Shown one piece after another: positions 9,511 to 18,099 of a stretch of DNA of 64,000 nt; the stretch's first letter is position 1, and every line of letters starts with the position of its first letter. Both the position numbers and the translations under genes were made by a program. This stretch comes from Paenibacillus sp. FSL A5-0031 (GTDB lineage Bacteria > Bacillota > Bacilli > Paenibacillales > Paenibacillaceae), in NCBI RefSeq assembly GCF_001956295.1, contig NZ_MRTD01000014.1:124001-188000 (forward strand). The letters are read 5' to 3'. The notes under the pieces are model-generated. The model was not told the origin of the DNA. It made no database searches and saw nothing but the letters and a program-made list of their open reading frames with translations.

Positions 9511-10359
9511 ATGGGCGCTAAAGGTTTTAATAATATTGATGATGATACTAAAGCGAAGATTAATAATGCTATTTCAGCATCAGGATTAACAGATAAAGAA
9601 TGGATTGACCGAGCGACAGATGTATGGCTTCAGCATGAAATGAAATCCACGTTTCCTGAACATCGTTTGGAGATTGAAGAAGTAGAAAGTCTAACCAATC
9701 GCATTAGAGGCGTTGTGGTCAATCTCGCAGAGAGAACTCATTTCGATAGAAAAGATATACAACAAAACCATGCAGATGCATTAGAAGAGTTGAACTTGCA
9801 AATTTCAAAACAGAACCTTGAAATTCAAGCTGCTGCACGTGATTTAAAAGCAGCACAAGAGGTTGTACTAAGAGAGAGAGAACTCCGCATTGAATCAGAA
9901 AAGTACGCTCAAAAGGCGCAAGAGACAAGTGATACGAATAAACAGCTGGTGGAATCATATAGAGAGAAAAATGACACACTCACGGGTCTTGTTAATCAAT
10001 ATAAAGAAGGTTATGAAGCGAGCAATCAGCTTCGTATAGAGCTGACAGCAGCCGGCCAACGCATAAATGAATTAGAGAGAGAACTAAAAACAGAACAGAT
10101 AGCACGAGCTAGTGCTGAAAAAGGACATGAAGATGAAATTCAACGTGTTTCCGATCGTAAGGACCTGGAGAATGAACGCGAAGTGCTACGGATGCGCACC
10201 GAATTACAGAATCAATTAACTGAGTCTAGCACTCGAGGTGCAGCGGAAATAAGAGAGTTATACGAACGGTTAGAGACGCAAAGGAAGGAATATGAGCTGC
10301 TTTTACAAGATTCAAGGAGATCAATATCCACTGAAGCGGATAGTAGTCCCAGTAGTTAG
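9511..10359 (+). CDS. Coiled-coil DNA-binding-type protein (KfrA-like layout)
   Basis: A 282-residue protein. The first 70 residues form a small globular region (IDDDTKAKINNAISASGLTD) that may contain a helix-turn-helix. Residues about 75-265 are an almost uninterrupted coiled coil rich in Glu, Lys, Arg and Gln. This layout, a short DNA-binding head and long coiled-coil tail, is that of plasmid KfrA proteins, which repress their own genes and help partition. The TGTTAACA array just upstream fits that model. Homology to KfrA is not shown by the sequence, only the architecture. A terminator follows. Confidence 0.55.
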   Translation: MGAKGFNNIDDDTKAKINNAISASGLTDKEWIDRATDVWLQHEMKSTFPEHRLEIEEVESLTNRIRGVVVNLAERTHFDRKDIQQNHADALEELNLQISKQNLEIQAAARDLKAAQEVVLRERELRIESEKYAQKAQETSDTNKQLVESYREKNDTLTGLVNQYKEGYEASNQLRIELTAAGQRINELERELKTEQIARASAEKGHEDEIQRVSDRKDLENEREVLRMRTELQNQLTESSTRGAAEIRELYERLETQRKEYELLLQDSRRSISTEADSSPSS

Positions 10360-10402
10360 ACTATTCTTCTTCAGGGAAATAAAAATAAATGGCTGATGAA
10401 AG

Positions 10403-10454
10403 CATCGTCCGAATTGATAGGGATTAACCCCTTTTTCGGTACGATGTTTTTTTT
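10403..10454 (+). terminator. Terminator after the coiled-coil gene
   Basis: CATCGTCCGAA pairs with TTCGGTACGATG (one bulge) across a loop of about 20 bases, followed by eight T. Confidence 0.7.
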
Positions 10455-10485
10455 GTGTTTCCAATGATAACAACCAGGAGCACGT

Positions 10486-10812
10486 GCCACAGCTTCGCGG
10501 CGCAGCTAGGTGCGCCGGTTAATCGATCGCGCTGAACCGGCGCTTCCGGAAGAACAACCATTTGCGCGAGCCACGGCTTCGTCGCTAAGCTAGCGGTCTA
10601 CGGGACTTTTTGGACAGCAGTTTTACCGCTCAGGGGCTACAGATGTCACGAGTGTGTCGAACGCGCTGGCCCAGCGTTATGAATCAAGATTACAATCTGC
10701 AGTAAGCCAGAGTCGCCGTAGCTCACATCGAACTGAGCTCGCCGAACCGGTGATTTCGGAAGTATAAGCAGTTTTCGTGTTGCAGTTTCGCCATAAAGAT
10801 AGCGAACCAGCT
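10486..10812 (+). repeat. Degenerate GC-rich repeat units
   Basis: Two related units of about 75 bases lie at about 10529-10600 and 10740-10812, with a partial third at about 10486-10520. Shared blocks are GAACCGG..TTCCGGAAG / GAACCGG..TTTCGGAAG, then GCCACGGCTTCG-like and CTAGCGG-like stretches. The composition is much more GC-rich than the flanks. There is no open frame across the units. Origin unknown. Confidence 0.45.
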
Positions 10813-10907
10813 AGTACATGAAACAATATTCGACAAATTATATATCAAAGTCAAAAAAACTGTACTATCATTAGTACACAGAGAAGAGTATTATGCTATT
10901 ATATACA

Positions 10908-11006
10908 AGAAATTAAATAAAAGGGCAAACTTGTTGAAAAGCAAGGACGCAAAGCTAAGGGTCTAAAGTTCTAGGACGAACTAAGATAGCCTGGTTACAA
11001 TTGAAA
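10908..11006 (+). ncRNA. Cyclic di-GMP-I riboswitch (GEMM-I)
   Basis: Binds c-di-GMP. The class I core is directly readable. GGGCAAAC at 10923 is followed by a stem capped by a GAAA tetraloop (CTTGTT-GAAA-AGCAAG). Next come GGACGCAAAGC with the GGGTCTAA segment, a second hairpin (AGTTC / GAACT), and finally AGATAGCCTGGTTAC. A terminator follows directly, so it looks like a transcriptional switch. There is no target gene: an IS30 element starts five bases after the terminator T-tract, and the next native gene is on the opposite strand. Confidence 0.9.
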
Positions 11007-11009
11007 AGG

Positions 11010-11039
11010 GCTTTCTCTATTTTGAGATAGCTTTTTTTT
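11010..11039 (+). terminator. Expression-platform terminator of the c-di-GMP riboswitch
   Basis: GCTTTCTC (11010-11017) pairs with GAGATAGC (11024-11031) with one mismatch, followed by eight T. It starts four bases after the riboswitch core. Confidence 0.75.
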
Positions 11040-11043
11040 ATAA

Positions 11044-12115
11044 GACGGTTTGTCAAGCTAAGTGCGACAGTTCGTCCATGAATGCTTCGTGAGCAGATTT
11101 CCAGCCTAGACATTTACGCGGTCGGTGGTTGATAAGGCGGACAGCATCCGCTAATTCCTCATCCGATACCATGGCGAAATCGTGTCCCTTAGGAAAAAAT
11201 TCTCTTAACAGCCCGTTGGCGTTTTCATTAGAACCGCGCTGCCAAGAGGAATAGGGATCTGCGAAATAAACCTTAATGAGATGAACATTCTCCAATGCCG
11301 AGTAGCAGGCAAATTCTTTGCCTCGATCTGTTGTAGCAGTCTGAAAGCTCCCTTGCGGGTACTGGCTTGCCGCGACACCAAAGGCGATCTCCATGGAATG
11401 AGCAGTGCGATCAGGCATTTTTACAGCCAAGTAGAGACGTGTTTTACGCTCAATGAAGGTGGCTGCACAAGCCTTGCTCTTTCCTCGACTGGACACGACC
11501 GTATCAAGCTCCCAATGACCAAACGTCGTTCGTTTGCGGACTTCCTTTGGGCGCTGACAGATCGGAGCACCGACAAGGAAGCGTCCTCGTGTTTCCATAG
11601 GTTTGCGTCGCTTCCCTTTGTGACGCAGAACCCTCGTCTCGGAGACCGTTAGCCTACCGTCATAGAGCCAGCGGTAGATCGTCTTAAAGCAGACAAAAGG
11701 TAGCCCTTCATTACGCCGCTTCTCCGCGAGCTGCTCGGGGGACCAAGTCTGTTCCAGCTTCTCTCGCAATTCTGAAGCTAGCTTAGGCGTGAACTTACCT
11801 GCTGGCACACTCCACGCTCTTCGCTCCTGGTATGCTTCCTGTGCAGCCGCAGCTTTGTATTGCTGATTGATCTGCCCGCGTACGATTTCTCGTGCGATTG
11901 TAGCGTGATGACGACCGAGCTGTTGCGCGATGGCTCTCGTCGACCAGCCTAGCCGTCGCAAGGTCTCTAGTTGTCCACGTTCAATTATGCTAAGATGGGA
12001 GTAGCTCATGTTGGGTTCTCCTGTAGAATATGGTTGTGTGGTAACTTCCATTTTACACGAATCCATTCATGGGCCTCTTTGTTTTTATCTGTCGCACTTC
12101 ATATTACAATCCGTC
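11044..12115 (-). mobile_element. IS30-family insertion sequence
   Basis: Complete-looking element of 1072 bp carrying one transposase gene on the minus strand. The ends are imperfect inverted repeats: GACGGTTTGTCA...AAGTGCGACAG on the left matches GACGGATTGTAA...AAGTGCGACAG read from the right. Both sides are flanked by ATAA (11040-11043 and 12116-12119), a candidate target duplication. It is inserted directly behind the riboswitch terminator. Confidence 0.85.
11053..12009 (-). CDS. IS30-family transposase
   Basis: DDE transposase that moves the element. The start at 12009 (protein begins MSYSHLSIIERGQLE) is chosen because GGAGA lies 7 bases upstream. An N-terminal HTH for end recognition is visible (STRAIAQQLGRHHATIAREI). 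The integrase core follows, with FGHWELDTVV, a central TTDRGKEF and the C-terminal SWQRGSNENANGLLREFFPKG typical of IS30. No frameshift or internal stop was found, so it may be active. Confidence 0.92.
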   Translation of the reverse strand: MSYSHLSIIERGQLETLRRLGWSTRAIAQQLGRHHATIAREIVRGQINQQYKAAAAQEAYQERRAWSVPAGKFTPKLASELREKLEQTWSPEQLAEKRRNEGLPFVCFKTIYRWLYDGRLTVSETRVLRHKGKRRKPMETRGRFLVGAPICQRPKEVRKRTTFGHWELDTVVSSRGKSKACAATFIERKTRLYLAVKMPDRTAHSMEIAFGVAASQYPQGSFQTATTDRGKEFACYSALENVHLIKVYFADPYSSWQRGSNENANGLLREFFPKGHDFAMVSDEELADAVRLINHRPRKCLGWKSAHEAFMDELSHLA

Positions 12116-12150
12116 ATAAAAAAAAACGCTCCCTGATAGCTACGGGAGCG
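12116..12150 (-). terminator. Terminator of the hicB-like gene
   Basis: On the minus strand CGCTCCC and GGGAGCG (12127-12150) form a stem followed by a run of T (12116-12126 on the plus strand reads ATAAAAAAAAA). Confidence 0.75.
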
Positions 12151-12164
12151 TAATTTAACTATCC

Positions 12165-12419
12165 TTATACGGCTTTTTGAAGTTTCTCATTGTTCTCCGA
12201 ATCTGTTTTTTCATTAACTTCAACGAAAAACACTTTGGATATGAACCTTGATTTTACGGGCTTTCTTTCTTGTTCCATTTCTATGAGATCCTTAGCAAGA
12301 TCCAGAGCTTCTTCTTCGGTATCCCCAACTGCACTTAAACGTAGTTCAGGTACGTATGCAGTAAAATTATTTGATCCAAAATCCGCTTCAACCAATATTG
12401 TATATCGGGTCTTCATCAT
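12165..12419 (-). CDS. HicB-like antitoxin-type protein (solitary)
   Basis: An 84-residue protein with the HicB N-terminal fold pattern: a YTILVEAD strand, TAYVPELR, then GDTEEEALDLAKDLIEM. HicB proteins neutralise HicA RNase toxins and often repress their own operon. No hicA-like frame lies on either side, so this is an orphan, a remnant, or a HicB-fold protein with another job. AGGAGG lies 9 bases before the ATG. No C-terminal DNA-binding domain is obvious. Confidence 0.65.
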   Translation of the reverse strand: MMKTRYTILVEADFGSNNFTAYVPELRLSAVGDTEEEALDLAKDLIEMEQERKPVKSRFISKVFFVEVNEKTDSENNEKLQKAV

Positions 12420-12528
12420 GAGATATTCCTCCTGGTGGGTGGTTTCGTAATTGAGATTATAGTCCTATTATATATCCGAATTTAGGGAAATTGGACTACA
12501 TCCGTAAATGGTCTAAAGTTCGTCTTAT

Positions 12529-13347
12529 GTGGTGAAAAGAATGTCGAAATGTGTCGTTAGAAATGAGGCTGACGCTTTGAATAGAAAATTATCCGTAATT
12601 ATAGCTGAAGATCAGGAGGTAATTAGGAGACTTTTAGAAAATTATGCAAAACAGCTTGATTTGAGGGTTGTAAGTTCAATCGGATCAGGTGATTGGCTTG
12701 TTGAAGACTGCTTACAATTTGAACCCGATTTATTGTTTTTGGATATTGGGTTACATGGTATAGATGGTATTGCAGCTTATAAGAAAATTTTAGAGAGTGG
12801 TCTATCGCCGTATTTGATTATGATCTCTGGAACGCAAGATTTGAAATTAGTACTAGAGGGAATGGCAATGAATTGTGTTGATTTTGTCCCCAAACCCGTG
12901 ACATTTGACAGGATTAAATCAGCCGTTGAAAAGGCACGAATAATGATTGAAAAAGATCTGGTCTATACGAAGACTCCTACAACCAAAATAATACAATTGA
13001 AAAGTAATTATCGAACGATTTTCATTAATGAAAACAATTTCTTATATGCAACGAAAATAAAAGGTGAGCATAAGACGATTGTTACTGTTGATGGTGGTAA
13101 AGATACAGGTATAGAAGCTAGTAACTCTCTAACAGACATTCAAAGTCAATGCTCAGAACATATTTTTTCACCGAACCAGTCTAGCTTGATTAACTTGAAG
13201 TTTATTAAATATGCATATGCAAGTGAGAATTTATTTGGGACGTATGTTATTCAAATGACTGCTAATAATGTTGAGTTTAATTTAACTCGTAGAAAAAGAA
13301 AAGAGTTTGAATCACTATACGCAAAATATCAATCTGAAATTAGATAA
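12529..13347 (+). CDS. LytTR-family response regulator
   Basis: A 272-residue cytoplasmic regulator. The receiver domain spans about 18-135, with acidic residues in IIAEDQEV, the phospho-acceptor in LLFLDIGLHG and the conserved Lys in FVPKPVTF. The C-terminal 100 residues resemble a LytTR DNA-binding domain (LYATKIKGEHKTIVTVDG, HIFSPNQSSLINLKFIKYAY). LytTR regulators often serve peptide-sensing or lytic-enzyme circuits. It is followed by an unknown gene and a Spo0B-type kinase. The start is uncertain: GTG at 12529 lacks a good site and ATG at 12541 is possible. Confidence 0.8.
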   Translation: MVKRMSKCVVRNEADALNRKLSVIIAEDQEVIRRLLENYAKQLDLRVVSSIGSGDWLVEDCLQFEPDLLFLDIGLHGIDGIAAYKKILESGLSPYLIMISGTQDLKLVLEGMAMNCVDFVPKPVTFDRIKSAVEKARIMIEKDLVYTKTPTTKIIQLKSNYRTIFINENNFLYATKIKGEHKTIVTVDGGKDTGIEASNSLTDIQSQCSEHIFSPNQSSLINLKFIKYAYASENLFGTYVIQMTANNVEFNLTRRKRKEFESLYAKYQSEIR

Positions 13348-13406
13348 TATTAAAAATGAACCATTTCATCATGTAAATCAGCATAGTGAAGACTAGGAGA
13401 ATCCGC

Positions 13407-14051
13407 ATGGAATTGACGAAGATATTAGAAAATACTAAAAGTGAAATACGTTCTGCATTTCTAGGAACATTGTTTCGGTTCGATTATTTTGATGATAATC
13501 TACATTGTTATTGGTACGATGGGCCAACCATTCAGCAAGTAGAATATTACTTAAATCATTTATTTCCTATGGATAAAGTGCTTAGTCCGTTCTTTATAGC
13601 TATCAAAGTAAATAAAGGGTTAGATTTGTTGAGCACTACGGATAAGTTGTCTATAAGATTATTCCGGAGTACTTCATTGGAAAGAAGAAACACTATCGAG
13701 ATCGAATTAAAGAAACAGGGTATAGATACAGTCTTGGATTACGAGATGAATGGAATGGAGCAATTATTAATTGATCAAAATCAGTTAAGTGGCTACATTC
13801 TGCATCAAAAGGGAAAGCATTATTTTCTTAAAGAAAATACGAATAATGTATTATCTTTCTGGAGCAATTCTAACGTAGTCAGATATGGGAAATCTTATAA
13901 ATCAATGACCTCTGATCAAAAATTAATCATTACTGTGCTATTTCAAATATACGGTCAATCACGTGTAATGGAATTATTGGCTGATGATGAGTTTACATTA
14001 AATGAAATATTCGAATCTGCTGCATACGTAATGTTTGGTGATGGATCATAG
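13407..14051 (+). CDS. Hypothetical protein between response regulator and kinase genes
   Basis: A 214-residue protein; the ATG at 13407 has AGGAG 8 bases upstream. There is no signal peptide or membrane helix. It is mixed alpha/beta in appearance (TLFRFDYFDDNLHCYWYDG near the start) and ends in an acidic helical segment. No family is recognised. It lies 59 bases after the response regulator and 55 before the kinase gene, so a role in that signalling system is likely but unproven. Confidence 0.6.
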   Translation: MELTKILENTKSEIRSAFLGTLFRFDYFDDNLHCYWYDGPTIQQVEYYLNHLFPMDKVLSPFFIAIKVNKGLDLLSTTDKLSIRLFRSTSLERRNTIEIELKKQGIDTVLDYEMNGMEQLLIDQNQLSGYILHQKGKHYFLKENTNNVLSFWSNSNVVRYGKSYKSMTSDQKLIITVLFQIYGQSRVMELLADDEFTLNEIFESAAYVMFGDGS

Positions 14052-14106
14052 ACAAATATCAATTACAACTATTACGAGATCGTGTACATAATGGAGGATC
14101 ATTTCA

Positions 14107-15708
14107 GTGGGTACCCTACGTAAAGTGCAAAAATTCAAGGTGTCTCTTTCTGCTCTATTGATCTTTATGTTTCTGTTTATTATTACAAATATTTCTTATT
14201 TGTTCTTGACGAAAGATGCGTTAATCTCTGAAGCAAATAAAAGGTTAGATGTACAAGCTGAATATGTAAGGCAACATATAGGACAAATTAAAGAAAGCGA
14301 TGCAATAATCCAACATGTTGAGAACTCACATATGACGAAAATAATGCAGATTATTGTGAAAAAATTAGGTACAAGTTTTAATCATATAAGTGAAGAGAAA
14401 CTTGAAATGATAGCAGAAGAATTTGAAATTGATTTATTAGCAGTATACCGTCGAGATTTCTCTGATGGTATTTTTGTAAATATATCACCTGACCTCCCCA
14501 GGAATCTCCAACTTAATGAAGGTTTAACTGTAAGGAATATAAATGATCAATCACATTTTTATTATCGATCTAAGATGAATGACTATGTATTACAAATCAA
14601 TTCAAAATCAAATGTACCTGCAGACGTTTCGGAAAGGGTTAGTGAGCATATTGCAAAGCTTCATAATAACCCTGTGAATTTGTATAAAGGTGAACCACTT
14701 ACATTAGAGTTCATCTTAACTGAAACAACAAATAGGAATTTCACTGCTATCGAAAGGATGGTAGCGAAAGGATCTTATAAATTTGCAAACAAAGCTGATA
14801 TTGATTATGTGAAAGATGTAACCAGTTCTGGCGAAAAAAAATTTTATGTTGAAGAAATTCAAGGCAATCAATATGAGAAGTATTTCATGCCGCTTGAATT
14901 CGATAATGGAAGCTATGTTCTTTTTTTAGTATCTGATTATGATCTATTGGAGCGGGTGACATATGACCAAGTGATTAAATATGTTTATGTAATAATTTTA
15001 AGTTCCGCCTTATTTCTAATTTTATGCTATATCGTTTATCGGGTATTCATATATGGAAGAGAGCAAGTATTAATTACAATTGAGTCATCATATAAGGGCA
15101 GCCTGGATAGTTTATTCCAGTCATTAAGATGGCAAAGACACGACTTTAACAATCATATGGCTACCGTACACGCGCTTGTCAGTATGAAGGAATATGACGA
15201 TTTGATAAAGTACACATCAAATTTAGTAGACGAGGCCACAACGATTAACGATATTTTAAACATAAATTGTCCGCCGATAATGGGACTTATACAAGCAAAA
15301 GTTGCTTATGCAGCGACTAAAAAAATTGATTTCTCTTTTAATATGCTTGATTTTAGGGACATAAATATTAAGCATATTAAGGAGAGTGAGATTGTCTCAG
15401 TATTAGGAAATTTGATTGATAATGCTTTTGAGGCTGTACTTGAAAATACGAATTTAGAATTGTCAAAAGTAAAAGTTAGTGGCAGTACGGATGGGAGAAC
15501 ACTTACATTTAATGTGTTTAATAATGGACCAGAAATTTCGGATCGATTAAGACGTAGAATATTCGAACCAGGATTTACTACTAAGAAAACCGGTACAGGG
15601 CTTGGTTTGCAAATAATTGGCCAATTAACAAAGAAGTATGATGGGGAATTAACTTTAGATTATTCCAATGAGGAGGGAACTCAATTTACCGCTGAGTTTT
15701 CATTATAA
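14107..15708 (+). CDS. Sensor histidine kinase, Spo0B/AgrC/DpiB type
   Basis: A 533-residue membrane kinase. One membrane helix lies near 13-35, a large extracytoplasmic sensor region spans about 36-290, and a second helix is near 295-318. The phospho-acceptor helix carries RHDFNNHMATVHALV, the Spo0B-type histidine box. The GHKL ATPase domain has NLIDNAFEAV (N box) and KTGTGLGLQI (G2). It starts with GTG behind GGAGG. Its probable partner is the LytTR regulator two genes upstream. No peptide pheromone gene was recognised nearby. Confidence 0.85.
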   Translation: MGTLRKVQKFKVSLSALLIFMFLFIITNISYLFLTKDALISEANKRLDVQAEYVRQHIGQIKESDAIIQHVENSHMTKIMQIIVKKLGTSFNHISEEKLEMIAEEFEIDLLAVYRRDFSDGIFVNISPDLPRNLQLNEGLTVRNINDQSHFYYRSKMNDYVLQINSKSNVPADVSERVSEHIAKLHNNPVNLYKGEPLTLEFILTETTNRNFTAIERMVAKGSYKFANKADIDYVKDVTSSGEKKFYVEEIQGNQYEKYFMPLEFDNGSYVLFLVSDYDLLERVTYDQVIKYVYVIILSSALFLILCYIVYRVFIYGREQVLITIESSYKGSLDSLFQSLRWQRHDFNNHMATVHALVSMKEYDDLIKYTSNLVDEATTINDILNINCPPIMGLIQAKVAYAATKKIDFSFNMLDFRDINIKHIKESEIVSVLGNLIDNAFEAVLENTNLELSKVKVSGSTDGRTLTFNVFNNGPEISDRLRRRIFEPGFTTKKTGTGLGLQIIGQLTKKYDGELTLDYSNEEGTQFTAEFSL

Positions 15709-16187
15709 TCATTAGTTGTTACAACTGTTCATGTTACGATTCCAGGATTAGCCCTGGGAAGTAAGTATTGTGAGGGATGATACTGAGAAAAAAGTGCAGT
15801 CTGAAGGAATGGAATACGCAGAGCGCGTCAGTGGTACAAGTTCCTGCTCATATCAATGCGACAGTATAGGCACACAAATAAGAGATATCCGTTAACTCGG
15901 ACATCTCTTATTTTGATTTTTTTGTTTTTCTTTTTTTAAGGGATAACCCAGCTTCTTTAGCATATGAAATTGCATCTTTACCGAAATTCTTTTTATCTGT
16001 TAGTGACCATTTAGAATATGGCTTGGTAATGGACATTGAAATACATCCTTCCATTTTTAAGAATATGTGTTTAGTATGGACAAACTTTCAGCATAATATC
16101 CGCCTCCCTCCACATAAAAATATATTAGTAGTCCTGGAACAGAGGAACTCCGTTCCTACGTTAATAATAGAAAGGGTGTCTGAGACC
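15709..16187 (+). other. Intergenic stretch with a terminator-like hairpin
   Basis: No gene was recognised between the kinase stop and the gene at 16188. About 15780-15860 looks like decayed coding sequence. The hairpin AAATAAGAGATATCCG / CGGACATCTCTTATTT at 15876-15913, followed by a T-rich stretch, probably ends transcription. A short palindrome, AGGAAC-TCC-GTTCCT, lies at about 16143-16157, before the next gene. Confidence 0.55.
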
Positions 16188-16739
16188 ATGAAAGAGAATA
16201 GAGGAGGAGCAGAGCAAAAACGTAAAACTCGATCTGACAAGAAGGTCGCAGTCGCACCAAATATAAGTGATAATTACCGGGTTTGGATACATCGGTTAGC
16301 TCGCAGGTTAGAAATTCCAGAGGGTGAGGTTGGAACTAAACTGGTCAAAGCAGCGCTTGATGATGAGAAATGTATTGAGTTTTTTAGGACTTATTTCCAT
16401 CGGTCGTATCGTATCCATGAGAATCATATTATGTATCCATTATTTAAGCCCGCTAATATATATGATTATTTGGATATGGATATGGATACGGATCGGCATA
16501 GTCGATTTAAGCTTAAATTTTCTAAATCAATTGCAGAGCAACTGACTGAGTTTCAAATAGCTCTGGGTATTTCATTTTTTGCTCATGGTGTAAAGGCATT
16601 ACTTGAATATTCATTATCAGAGCCAAGGATTATACAAAAAGTTGTTCCAGGAGTCGAGTTCCCGGAACCAAAAAAAACGCTATCCTCAGAGAATGTTAAT
16701 ATTAATCCTAACCCTAATGTATGGAGCATTTTTAAATAA
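16188..16739 (+). CDS. Hypothetical protein, basic N-terminus
   Basis: A 183-residue protein; AAAGGG stands 11 bases before the ATG at 16188. The upstream extension of the frame to 16023 lacks a site. The N-terminus is strongly basic (KRKTRSDKK) and is followed by helical segments resembling small DNA-binding plasmid proteins (YRVWIHRLARRLEIPEGEVG). No family was identified. It is 18 bases upstream of another small gene in the same direction. Confidence 0.5.
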   Translation: MKENRGGAEQKRKTRSDKKVAVAPNISDNYRVWIHRLARRLEIPEGEVGTKLVKAALDDEKCIEFFRTYFHRSYRIHENHIMYPLFKPANIYDYLDMDMDTDRHSRFKLKFSKSIAEQLTEFQIALGISFFAHGVKALLEYSLSEPRIIQKVVPGVEFPEPKKTLSSENVNINPNPNVWSIFK

Positions 16740-16757
16740 GAGAGGAGGGAGATTAAG

Positions 16758-17018
16758 GTGGGTATTATTCGTAAGTTTATTGATCCATATCTACATTATC
16801 GATCGCTTCTAATTGGTTTAAAACGAAATGATTATAATAAGCTCCAAATGATAGCGGATGATCTTAATGAGCATGTCAAAGGAGATTATGAGTTTACGCC
16901 TGAGATAATAGCATCTCGAGTCATGAAAACATTCATTGATGAAGCATATGCAGACAGCACGAAAAGGATAGTTAAAGCCATACTTCCAGAAACAGCAGCA
17001 GTTCGTCGTCGTCATTAA
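16758..17018 (+). CDS. Small hypothetical protein
   Basis: An 86-residue product with GTG start behind GGAGGGAG. It contains LLIGLKRNDYNKLQMIADDL and ends in a basic tail (VRRRH). It probably forms an operon with the 16188 gene and is closed by the terminator at 17048. Family unknown; the size and basic ends fit a small DNA-binding accessory protein. Confidence 0.5.
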   Translation: MGIIRKFIDPYLHYRSLLIGLKRNDYNKLQMIADDLNEHVKGDYEFTPEIIASRVMKTFIDEAYADSTKRIVKAILPETAAVRRRH

Positions 17019-17047
17019 AAAAAATAAAAAGATATAAACATTCGAAT

Positions 17048-17070
17048 CCGCGATTATCGCGGCTTTTTTG
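17048..17070 (+). terminator. Rho-independent terminator
   Basis: CCGCGA-TTA-TCGCGG stem followed by C and six T. Confidence 0.85.
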
Positions 17071-17168
17071 TTTTTAATGAGAGGTTAGGCCAACCATACT
17101 GTTCTCACCAGGTCAGGTATCCAAAGTCCTGCAGGTTGATGTATTATCATAGTTACGGGGGTTGAGAA

Positions 17169-17645
17169 ATGTCAGATTGGTATCTTGAAGCAATTGACGG
17201 CACAGAGCATAAGGCTTCATTCGTGAAGGCTACAGCAGCCGATGCAAAAAATATGAAATGGACCTCAGGCCTGTCCTGGTTGAAGGAAGTGAAAAACATA
17301 ACCCGCTCCGTCTACAAGTTGGTGGATAAAAGTGGGACAATCTTAGGTGGCTTATCAATTAGTGATGAGGACGATCACATATTCATTCATCTTGTAGAGT
17401 CCGCTCCTCATATGCGTAGTGGTGTAGTCCCTCCACGGTATTATGTTAATATTCCACGGCTGCTCATTGGATTTGCTGGTAAGACAAGCATTGATTTGGG
17501 ATACGATGGATTCCTGGCTTTGACGCCTAAGACGAATAAGCGCGATTACTTCGCGACTCAGTTCAATGCGGTTCCTGTTTATGGACGTAACATGGGTATC
17601 TATGGTGTTGTTTCAAGTAACCTAGTTGGGTTATACTATAAGTAA
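17169..17645 (+). CDS. GNAT-like N-acetyltransferase fold protein
   Basis: A 158-residue soluble protein. The pattern resembles GNAT-fold proteins of phages and plasmids. A strand pair (SVYKLVDKSG, ILGGLSISDED) is followed by HLVESAPHMRSG, then RLLIGFAGKTSIDLGYDGFL, ALTPKTNKRDYFATQFNA and the closing GLYYK. Catalysis and substrate cannot be assigned. The next gene follows within 14 bases and is probably co-transcribed. Start site evidence is weak. Confidence 0.5.
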   Translation: MSDWYLEAIDGTEHKASFVKATAADAKNMKWTSGLSWLKEVKNITRSVYKLVDKSGTILGGLSISDEDDHIFIHLVESAPHMRSGVVPPRYYVNIPRLLIGFAGKTSIDLGYDGFLALTPKTNKRDYFATQFNAVPVYGRNMGIYGVVSSNLVGLYYK

Positions 17646-17658
17646 AGGACGTGATCTT

Positions 17659-17874
17659 ATGACAACTCGTAAAGTCTTGCCTGGTGTACAAAACGCTGAT
17701 GGACAACTTATACGGGTAACCGTTGGAGCAACTGGTGTTAAAGAAGCTCGGATCATTGATCCTGACGGTTCACTCACAGTTCCCGGCGGTCATACTGATA
17801 ATTCCAAAGCGGCAATGTCCGAGTTTATTCGTAAATGTAAAAGTGGCGAAATTGAAATGCCTATACCTCGATAG
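17659..17874 (+). CDS. Small hypothetical protein downstream of GNAT-like gene
   Basis: A 71-residue frame with AAAGGACGTG before the ATG at 17659. It is polar with no membrane helix (contains DPDGSLTVPGGHTDNS). Together with the GNAT-like gene it forms a two-gene operon ended by a terminator. Phage and plasmid acetyltransferase genes are often paired with small partners of this kind; the role is unknown. Confidence 0.5.
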   Translation: MTTRKVLPGVQNADGQLIRVTVGATGVKEARIIDPDGSLTVPGGHTDNSKAAMSEFIRKCKSGEIEMPIPR

Positions 17875-17884
17875 CATGACTAAG

Positions 17885-17914
17885 AAGCACTCACAATATG
17901 TGGGTGCTTTTTTA
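17885..17914 (+). terminator. Rho-independent terminator
   Basis: AAGCACTCAC pairs with GTGGGTGCTT (one mismatch), followed by a run of T. Confidence 0.85.
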
Positions 17915-18099
17915 TTTTGTCTTAATGAAGGCAATATCTATGTATCTAAATCTAACGGTAGTCGTTAAGACAGTGCGTCAGCTGCCCTACACCACTATGT
18001 CGGCGCGCGTTCGCGAGAAGATGGTTGCGAAAGCTGTCCGCCTGACAAGAGAGTTAGACGCTCCACTGCACGTAAGATGGCACAACTAAATAAATCATC

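Noticed and set aside
10486..10812. CRISPR array
   Set aside because: The units are diverged, few and unequally spaced, with no constant repeat and no cas genes in the window.
12165..12419. Complete HicAB toxin-antitoxin system
   Set aside because: No HicA-like frame was found on either side or strand.
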